Below, one piece after another: positions 16,895 through 23,371 of a stretch of DNA of 37,624 bases. The notes below the pieces were generated by a model. The model was given only the letters and a program-made list of their open reading frames with translations. It searched no databases and was not told the DNA's origin. The translations under genes were made by a program, and so were the position numbers. The stretch is from an uncultured Slackia sp. (GTDB taxonomy: Bacteria > Actinomycetota > Coriobacteriia > Coriobacteriales > Eggerthellaceae). Location: assembly GCA_937895975.1 (NCBI GenBank), contig CALBLG010000115.1, positions 1-37,624 of the forward strand. The letters are read 5' to 3'. The first letter of the stretch is position 1. Every line of letters begins with the position of its first letter.

Positions 16895-18172
16895 TCAGTC
16901 GCGAACACCGAGATAATCACGAATAAACGCATCGGCGGCAGCGGCGCGCGACCTTTGGCCCATATAATCCGAACGTGCCGGGGCAAGCGAGTTTTCCAGC
17001 ATTTTGCGAATAGGTTCGGCCGCGTCTTGCGGCAGCGACGCGCCCAGCTCGGCCGCCTGCTTGTCGGCGGCATTGTATAAATCGTTGTTCGATTCGGCCG
17101 TCGATTTGTCTTGGAGATAAATGGCCTCGTCGCTGGCTATTGCATACTCTATAGCCTCTTTTCGCTTGGATATATAGTCGCTTACCGCCTGGTAATCGGC
17201 CGCATAATGCGTCTGCGCCTGCACCAAAAGCCGCTGCGCTTCCTCTAATTCCTGAAGCGCCTGCTCACTTTTCTCTTGCGAAGCACGGGTATTCTCCTCA
17301 TTCGTCTCTGCCACCAAAGACGCAGCTTCGCGCGACAAATTATCGGCGGAAAGCAACGCTTCCCAGCACTTCGCCATGGTTTGGGCTGCCTGTTTGGCGG
17401 CCAACTCTTCTCGAAGAATGGCATCCGCAAGCTCGAGCATGTCTTTTCGCGCGTCGGCCGCCTGGTTCAATTGGTCGGCAGCATCGGCATCGGTACCCGA
17501 AACACCCTCTTTCGACGACGCCGCATACACCTGGGCGCCCGAAAGCCTCACCCTCGCATCATCGAATTGCGCGATGCATGCCTGCATGTCGCCGGCATCT
17601 GCGTCGTCAAACGACGAAGTTACCAATGTATCGGCAGAAAGCACCACGTCATCGGCCGAAACCAGCTCGTCAAACCCTTGCGAAAGCAAAGATTTGTGTT
17701 CTTGGCGCGTTTCGTATGCGCCCATGAACGAGTACGCGGCAAAAGCCACGGCCAAGGCGCATGCTGTAAACGCGCACGCCAACCCGCCGATGCGGCGGGC
17801 GCGGCGGGCCGCCTTCCTTCGCTTGATTTCCGCTTCGGGGTTCGCGAGCGCCCTATCGCGCGCTTGCGAGCTCTCGTTTCGCCTGTCAGACAACGAAAGC
17901 GCGATTCCCGCCACATCGGCAGCACTGACGTGCGATTTTTCCCGATTTCGACGTTCTGAAAGCGCTTTTTTTCCTGACAGCGAACGCGGAAACGTGAATG
18001 ACGGGCCTGCATTCGTCGCAACATCCGCGGGCGAAGCCCCATCGTCAACCTGGGAACGCCTGCCGTCGAGAATAGAGAGCGACAACTCGTTTGACGTTCC
18101 CCTTGTATGCTTTTTTACGTGAAGGCTCGCCGCAATGCCGTGACGAGCCCCGTTGTGTCCCTGAAGTGCCAT
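16895..18172 (-). CDS. Single-pass membrane protein with coiled-coil extracytoplasmic domain, unknown function
   Basis: 425 residues, not recognised. The first 120 or so residues are polar and basic (KRRKAARRARRIGG). One membrane helix follows (LACAFTACALAVAFAAYSF, about residues 130-150), then about 270 Ala/Glu/Asp-rich helical residues probably forming coiled coils (SEQALQELEEAQRLLVQAQ). This is a cytoplasm-in, helical-stalk-out layout. ATG 18172 is 22 nt after the dinG stop. No Shine-Dalgarno sequence is visible; instead TACAAT (18179-18184) ends 6 nt before the ATG, as for a leaderless mRNA. The next gene on the strand is the M28-like protein, 64 bp on, which also has an insertion of coiled-coil character; a shared envelope complex is possible but not shown. 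Confidence 0.7.
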   Translation of the reverse strand: MALQGHNGARHGIAASLHVKKHTRGTSNELSLSILDGRRSQVDDGASPADVATNAGPSFTFPRSLSGKKALSERRNREKSHVSAADVAGIALSLSDRRNESSQARDRALANPEAEIKRRKAARRARRIGGLACAFTACALAVAFAAYSFMGAYETRQEHKSLLSQGFDELVSADDVVLSADTLVTSSFDDADAGDMQACIAQFDDARVRLSGAQVYAASSKEGVSGTDADAADQLNQAADARKDMLELADAILREELAAKQAAQTMAKCWEALLSADNLSREAASLVAETNEENTRASQEKSEQALQELEEAQRLLVQAQTHYAADYQAVSDYISKRKEAIEYAIASDEAIYLQDKSTAESNNDLYNAADKQAAELGASLPQDAAEPIRKMLENSLAPARSDYMGQRSRAAAADAFIRDYLGVRD

Positions 18173-18193
18173 TCGACTATTGTATCGCAGGGG

Positions 18194-21100
18194 CTATATC
18201 CCGCGGCGAAGCGCCTCTATAGCCTCGGCGCGCGTGCATTTCCGCACGTTCCTCGACGGCAGCGAGCGCAGGAATACCTTTCCGTAGCCCTTCGTAACCA
18301 GACGCTTATCCGCCAAAACAAGCGTACCCGTATCGGTTTGTGAACGAATAAGACGGCCTGCCGCCTGCTTCACCTCGATAACCGCTTGGGGCAACGTGTA
18401 GTGCGACCAGGCGCTCGAGTCGCGCGCCGCGCGCTCGCACGAAAGCGGATCGGTGGGCTTGGCGAACGGCAGCTTCGGAATAACAACGCCCTTCAGCGTG
18501 GCCCCTGGCGCATCAAAGCCTTCCCAGAAACTTTTCAAAGCAAACAAGGACAAATGTTCGTCTTTCAAGAAGTCGTCGCGGAGGCCCTTCGTGGAAACGC
18601 CCCACTTTTGGCACACGAGACGCAGGCCGGCCTCTTTCAGCGAGGGATCCACCGCATCGAAGCAGGCTTCCATCTCGCGGCGATTCGTGAACAGCGTGAG
18701 CATGCTCCCGTTCTGAGCGAGATGCGCCTGCGCGAGAAAATCCTCGAGCGTTTCAAGATAACCCGGCTGGTTGGGCTCGGGAATATCGGTAAGCACCAGC
18801 ACCTGCATATGGTTGTCGAAATCGTAGCTTGATCCAAGCATGCAGGTATTGGCCTGCGATTGCTCGGTTTCATTCAAGCCCATAGCCCCAAGGAAGCTCT
18901 TGAAGTCTTCGCCAACCGCAATGGTTGCGCTCGCGTAAACCACCGAATGGGTTTTCTCGTACAGCGTTTCATCGAGCGTGGCGCCAATGTTCACGATAAG
19001 CGCCTCGAGGCATTCGGCCACGCGCTCGGGTTTGCGCGAGAGCTTCGCGGCGTATACATAGTTCGGATCGGTCGTGTCCAAGATAAGGTTGCATGCCTGC
19101 AGCATGGCCTTCGCGTCAATCACCACCGTCGCTATATCGCGCTGCGCATCGGCCACACCATCGACGCCTTCCAAAAACGCGACCAACTCGCTCGATGCGG
19201 CAACCAAACGCTCGGCCGATTCTTGGAATTTCTTGCCGTAGGCGCGCAAATTCGCGAACGGCTCGCTTTCGCGCACCGCATCATTGATCCACAGCTCGAT
19301 ATTCTCGTAGTTGCGGTTCTGCCGGTTCGTATCGCATGCCACCAGATCTTTCATATGGTGAGCAAACTCGATCGCATCAGTCGCAAACGCGCGTCCGCGC
19401 TTGGCTGCCTTCTCGGTAAGGCCGTAGAACAGCGATGCGGCTTCGGGCATATTGGCCTCGTCGACCGGTGCACGGCGCTCCAGACGCACGAACGGGTTGC
19501 GCTTCGCATCGGATGCGGCCAAGCGATTCGCCAGCCTCACGATTTCAGACGCATCGAGCTTCGTCGCCAGCGCACGGCGAGCCTCCGATTCGGCGCCGTG
19601 GGCCTCGTCGACCACCCAATATTTCGTGGGCGGCAGCAAAAAGCCCTCGGCCGCCAAATCGCAGAAAAACAGGGAATGGTTCGTAACCACCACGTTCGCC
19701 GATTCGGCGCGCTTGCGAACGCCGTGCACGAAGCATTGAGTGCCATAGAACGGGCACTTGCGCTTCAGGCATTCGCGCGATGTGGTGGTGATGGCATAGC
19801 GGGGCAGCGCGCGGAAATCGAGCTTCAAACCGTCCATGTCGTCGTATTCCGTTTGCTCTATATACGAAAGCAGCGCGGCAATCGAAGGTGCCTGGCTTAC
19901 ATTTTTGCCCGTCACGTTCACCATGCGCGCGCCGTCGCTCACGATGTGCGACACCTTGCGAAGGCAGGGGTAGTGCGAAAATCCCTTCAGCGCGACATAC
20001 GTCAAATCGCCCGCACCGGCCTTTTGCAGCGTGTCATGCAGCAAAGGCAATTCCTTGTATACGATTTGGTCGAGCAGCGCGTTGGTTTTCGTGGCTACGC
20101 CGATGCGCGACCCGCTGCGCAGCGCGCCCAAAGCGCTTGGCAGCAAGTATGCCATCGATTTGCCGACGCCTGTGCCGGCTTCTACCACCAAATTCGTGCT
20201 GGTCGAAAACGCCTTCAGCACCTCTTTGGCCATAATTACTTGCTCGTCGCGCGGTTCGAAGCCCTCATACAAGCTCCCCACCAAACCATCGGCTGTAAAC
20301 GCGGCCTCTATTTCGTCAACGCTGGGAAAGTTGACCGAAACCTCGCCGGTTTCTTCCCCCGATGCGGGGCCTGTAGGCGTCGGCTTCGGCGCAGGCTCGT
20401 TGGTCGTGAACCTATCGCGGCGCATCGCAGAAAGCGAAAACGGGAACGTTTCCACCTTGGCGCCCGAAGCCGACACCATGCTCTCACGCTGCATAGCAGC
20501 GATAAGGGAAAACACCGCGCCCGTCGACCATTCCGACACAGATGCCAATTTCGAAACATATTCCACCAGGTCGTTCGGCATATCGGCCACCGCAGCGAGC
20601 AAAATGCGGTACACCGCGCACAGGGCCTCGACATCGGCATCGGCGCGATGCGTCGAAATGGGGGCGTCGAACGCATGCACCAAATCGATAAGGCGGTGCG
20701 ATTTCAGGCGGGGAAGAGCAATACGAGCCAAATCAAGCGAATCGATCCACAGGTTTTCGAGCAGCGTTGCGCCCGCGGGGTTTTTCGTCACGAAGTGGCG
20801 ATCAAACGCGGCATTATGCGCCACGAGCGTCGCGTCACCGACAAATTTCACCAGCCGAGCACACGCCTCTTCCGGGGTAGGGGCATCGGCCACGTCGGAA
20901 TCGAAAATATTGGTGAGGTGGGAAATATCATCGGGAATATGCTTGCCGGGATTCACGAACGTCACGAACCACTCGACGATTTCGCCGCATTCCATGCGCG
21001 CCGCGGCGATTTGGGTAAGCTCGTCCTTGCGCTCCGACACACCCGTGGTTTCGGTATCGATAACCACGATATTGCGGTCGAGGTCGCCGAAATCGGCCCG

Positions 21101-21202
21101 TGCGGCCTGTTCTTTCAAAGAGGCATAACGCTCAACCACGTCGGCAGGCGTGCCATCGGTCACAAAGTCGTATACACTCGCATGTTGATCGTCTTTTTGC
21201 AT
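18194..21202 (-). CDS. dinG: DinG-family helicase fused to a DnaQ-type 3'-5' exonuclease
   Basis: 1002 residues. The N-terminal 200 form a DEDDh exonuclease: VVIDTETTG (Asp 49, Glu 51), LVAHNAAFD and STHRADADVEAL. The rest is an XPD/DinG-like superfamily 2 helicase: Walker A EAGTGVGKSMAYLLP, iron-sulfur cysteines in ECLKRKCPFYGTQC with another upstream at HYPCLRK, DEAH box WVVDEAHGAESEAR, and C-terminal motifs SFWEGFDAPGATLKGVVIPKL and AAGRLIRSQTDTG. DinG unwinds forked DNA, R-loops and similar structures during repair. The exonuclease fusion is known from Gram-positive bacteria. ATG 21202 follows GGAAGTG. Transcribed divergently from the gene at 21269. Confidence 0.93.
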   Translation of the reverse strand: MQKDDQHASVYDFVTDGTPADVVERYASLKEQAARADFGDLDRNIVVIDTETTGVSERKDELTQIAAARMECGEIVEWFVTFVNPGKHIPDDISHLTNIFDSDVADAPTPEEACARLVKFVGDATLVAHNAAFDRHFVTKNPAGATLLENLWIDSLDLARIALPRLKSHRLIDLVHAFDAPISTHRADADVEALCAVYRILLAAVADMPNDLVEYVSKLASVSEWSTGAVFSLIAAMQRESMVSASGAKVETFPFSLSAMRRDRFTTNEPAPKPTPTGPASGEETGEVSVNFPSVDEIEAAFTADGLVGSLYEGFEPRDEQVIMAKEVLKAFSTSTNLVVEAGTGVGKSMAYLLPSALGALRSGSRIGVATKTNALLDQIVYKELPLLHDTLQKAGAGDLTYVALKGFSHYPCLRKVSHIVSDGARMVNVTGKNVSQAPSIAALLSYIEQTEYDDMDGLKLDFRALPRYAITTTSRECLKRKCPFYGTQCFVHGVRKRAESANVVVTNHSLFFCDLAAEGFLLPPTKYWVVDEAHGAESEARRALATKLDASEIVRLANRLAASDAKRNPFVRLERRAPVDEANMPEAASLFYGLTEKAAKRGRAFATDAIEFAHHMKDLVACDTNRQNRNYENIELWINDAVRESEPFANLRAYGKKFQESAERLVAASSELVAFLEGVDGVADAQRDIATVVIDAKAMLQACNLILDTTDPNYVYAAKLSRKPERVAECLEALIVNIGATLDETLYEKTHSVVYASATIAVGEDFKSFLGAMGLNETEQSQANTCMLGSSYDFDNHMQVLVLTDIPEPNQPGYLETLEDFLAQAHLAQNGSMLTLFTNRREMEACFDAVDPSLKEAGLRLVCQKWGVSTKGLRDDFLKDEHLSLFALKSFWEGFDAPGATLKGVVIPKLPFAKPTDPLSCERAARDSSAWSHYTLPQAVIEVKQAAGRLIRSQTDTGTLVLADKRLVTKGYGKVFLRSLPSRNVRKCTRAEAIEALRRGI

Positions 21203-21268
21203 TCGTGCACTTCCGATTCGCTCATTCGTCTATATGCGCTCTGAAGCCTACCATGAAAGGAAAGCCGC

Positions 21269-21928
21269 ATGACCTCTCACAAGCCCGGCGATATATATTT
21301 TGGCGAGTATGTTCGCTTTTCAACAGCCGACAAGAAGGCAGGCGCAGCGCTCGCCGGCCCCGACAACGCCATCGGCGATGTCGGCACCATTGAATTCGTG
21401 CTGGATGAATCGAAACGCCAAATCGCATGGCTGAAGAACCCCTATGGGCAATTGGTCGGCTTTCTGAACAACCACGACTCGTACAACGCCGCCGTCATGG
21501 CCGCAAAAGGATGGGAGCTGCACTATGTGCTCAGCTTCACCGCCTACAGCGAAGAACCCGAACCTGGGTTGTACTGGGGACAAGTGGCGCTTATCGGATT
21601 CGCGCCGCGCCATGCCAACGAATTCAATGCCTTCTTGAAGAAATTCTCGAAGAAGGCAGCCGATGGCATGCGGCCGAACCCTGCGTTGACTACCGACATG
21701 ATTGCCGGCGTGTTGGCGAACCCCGAATCGTGGGAGCCTACGAGCAAAGTGAAAATCCCGAAAGGGTCAGGGCGCAGCGCGATTCTGAAAGACCATCGCA
21801 GCATGCACGACTCCATGCTCGACGCGGCACGCTCCAAAAACGTCGGCTGTTACTTCATCAGTTGGGCTTTCATCTTGGCTGTCGTAGCCCTCGTCGTATG
21901 GGCGCTTCATAAATTCGGCCTTTTCTAA
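21269..21928 (+). CDS. Tail-anchored protein of unknown function
   Basis: 219 residues with no recognised domain. The soluble N-terminal 190 residues contain the regular Trp/Tyr/Gly-rich block GWELHYVLSFTAYSEE, then LYWGQVALIGFAPRHANEF, which looks like a compact alpha/beta domain. A single C-terminal helix (FISWAFILAVVALVVWALHKF) ends within a few residues of the stop, so it is probably inserted post-translationally with the body in the cytoplasm. AAAGGA lies 7 nt before ATG 21269. It is a single-gene unit with its own terminator, divergent from dinG. Confidence 0.75.
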   Translation: MTSHKPGDIYFGEYVRFSTADKKAGAALAGPDNAIGDVGTIEFVLDESKRQIAWLKNPYGQLVGFLNNHDSYNAAVMAAKGWELHYVLSFTAYSEEPEPGLYWGQVALIGFAPRHANEFNAFLKKFSKKAADGMRPNPALTTDMIAGVLANPESWEPTSKVKIPKGSGRSAILKDHRSMHDSMLDAARSKNVGCYFISWAFILAVVALVVWALHKFGLF

Positions 21929-21964
21929 GCCAATCTAAGCCATTTAAACAACTCTAAACGACTA

Positions 21965-22012
21965 ACGAGCCCTGCGAAAGCAAACCGCCATCGCAGGGCT
22001 CGTCTTATTGCG
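21965..22012 (+). terminator. Terminator of the tail-anchored protein gene
   Basis: A 13-bp perfect stem (21965-21977 with 21991-22003), 13-nt loop, followed by the T-rich CTTATTGCGTTTT. It ends before the 112-bp elements, so they need not act as the terminator of this gene. Confidence 0.8.
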
Positions 22013-22036
22013 TTTTACAGAATCCATCCCAAACAT

Positions 22037-22148
22037 GCGGTTGGGCTTAGGGCATTCCCGTCAGCAAAGTCCTGGCTCGCGCAAAAGCGCCACTGGCGCT
22101 TTTGGCTCGTGCGGAAAATGCTGACAGAAACGCCCTAAGCCCAACCGC
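22037..22148 (+). repeat. 112-bp structured palindromic element, copy A
   Basis: Order on the plus strand: 17-nt arm (22037-22053), 6-nt internal loop side, GTCAGCA (22060-22066), conserved block AAGTCCTGGCTCGCGC (22067-22082), inner hairpin AAAAGCGCC/GGCGCTTTT with loop ACT (22083-22103), conserved block GGCTCGTGCGGAAAA (22104-22118), TGCTGAC (22119-22125), 6-nt loop side, and the complementary 17-nt arm (22132-22148). All paired segments are perfect. The two blocks share the direct repeat GGCTCGYGC and do not pair well with each other. See copy B. Confidence 0.9.
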
Positions 22149-22169
22149 GTCCATAATCACAGAAAACAA

Positions 22170-22281
22170 GAGGGCTGCTCATGGGGTGTCGTTCGTCATT
22201 TTCCGCACGAGCCAAACAGCACTTAATGTGCTGTTTGCGCGAGCCAGGACTTTGACGAACGACACCCCATGAGCAGCCCTC
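22170..22281 (-). repeat. 112-bp structured palindromic element, copy B (opposite orientation)
   Basis: Outer arms 22170-22198 and 22253-22281 are perfectly complementary over 29 bp. Read on the minus strand, the same blocks AAGTCCTGGCTCGCGC (22237-22252) and GGCTCGTGCGGAAAA (22199-22213) appear without a single change. They flank an inner hairpin AAACAGCAC/GTGCTGTTT with a 5-nt loop (22214-22236). Outer and inner arms differ in sequence from copy A but keep their positions and about the same lengths; total length is again 112 bp. The ddl stop codon lies 18 bp further on. Confidence 0.9.
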
Positions 22282-22298
22282 AATCAGGTCTAGCTAAT

Positions 22299-23252
22299 TT
22301 ATTCCAAACCCAGCGCCACAATCTTCTCGCACAGCTGGGGGAATTCGATGCCCGCAACGCGAGCAGCGTCGGGAACCAACGACGTATCGGTCATGCCGGG
22401 AAGGGTATTGGTTTCAAGCAACCAGCACACGCCATCGGCGTCCATCATCACGTCGCTGCGCGAAATACCGCGGCAACCCAGTACCGAGTGCGCCGCAACC
22501 GCAAGCTCTTGCACAGCTTCGGTTTGCTCGGAAGTCAGCGGAGCGGGGCATAGGTGCTTGCTGCCGCCCTGGGCATATTTCGCATGGAAGTTGTAGAACT
22601 CGTCTTCCGTAGGAACCACCTGAATAATGGGAAGCGCGCGCGGGTCATCGTTGCCGATAACGCCCACAGTAAGCTCGATGCCCTCAACGAATGCCTCAAC
22701 CATGGCTTCTTCGTCAACGCTCAGCGCCAAATCGATGGCGCCGCGCAGCTGGCCGAGTTCGCGCACGATGGTCATGCCAAGTGAGCTGCCTTCAGTAGTA
22801 GGCTTCACCACGCAGGGAAGCCCGATTTCGCCAGCAAGCTCCTCGAGGTCGGCGTCGTCGAGTTCGTCGCCCTTACCAATAACAGCCGAAGCGGCCACGT
22901 TCAGACCCGCCGCCTCGTACAGCTCTTTGGCTTTACCCTTGTTCACGGCCTGCGCACTCGCCAGCACGCCCGAACCGGTATACGGAATGCCCGCCGTTTC
23001 GAGGAAGCCTTGGATGGTTCCGTCTTCGCCGCCGCGGCCATGCAGCGCAAGAAACGCGATATCGTAATTCCCCTCGATAAGCTTTACCAAGTCGGCCTTC
23101 TTGGACGGGTCGATAAGGTCCACCGAAAAGCCTACCTCTTCAAGCGCGGCCGCGCAGCATCTGCCGGAATTCAAAGACACTTCGCGCTCGCCGCTCGTAC
23201 CGCCGTACACCACAGCGACGGAATATTCTTTCGGATTGCCTGAATACGCCAT
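22299..23252 (-). CDS. ddl: D-alanine--D-alanine ligase
   Basis: 317 residues, normal length. An ATP-grasp enzyme joining two D-alanines for peptidoglycan. Visible motifs: VVYGGTSGEREVSLNSG, LALHGRGGEDGTIQG, PCVVKPTTEGSSLGM, YNFHAKYAQGG, and the metal-binding WLLETNTLPGMTDTSLVP. The Tyr of HAKY fits a D-Ala rather than D-lactate specific ligase. ATG 23252 is preferred, with GAGG upstream; the longer frame to 23402 would overlap the kinase gene and has a non-family N-terminus. Convergent with the gene at 21269, with the two 112-bp elements between. No separate terminator was found for it. Confidence 0.95.
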   Translation of the reverse strand: MAYSGNPKEYSVAVVYGGTSGEREVSLNSGRCCAAALEEVGFSVDLIDPSKKADLVKLIEGNYDIAFLALHGRGGEDGTIQGFLETAGIPYTGSGVLASAQAVNKGKAKELYEAAGLNVAASAVIGKGDELDDADLEELAGEIGLPCVVKPTTEGSSLGMTIVRELGQLRGAIDLALSVDEEAMVEAFVEGIELTVGVIGNDDPRALPIIQVVPTEDEFYNFHAKYAQGGSKHLCPAPLTSEQTEAVQELAVAAHSVLGCRGISRSDVMMDADGVCWLLETNTLPGMTDTSLVPDAARVAGIEFPQLCEKIVALGLE

Positions 23253-23371
23253 TTCGTTCCTCACTCTTGTCGTCGGCCGGCCGCTGGAAGCGCAGCGTCG
23301 AATCTCTCTTCGTTCAATATAGCGCAAGCACTGCGCGGCACATGCAACGGCTTCATTTCCCCTCAAACAGG

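Noticed and set aside
18860..21244. 794-codon plus-strand open frame opposite dinG
   Set aside because: Antisense shadow; the minus-strand frame carries all helicase and exonuclease motifs.
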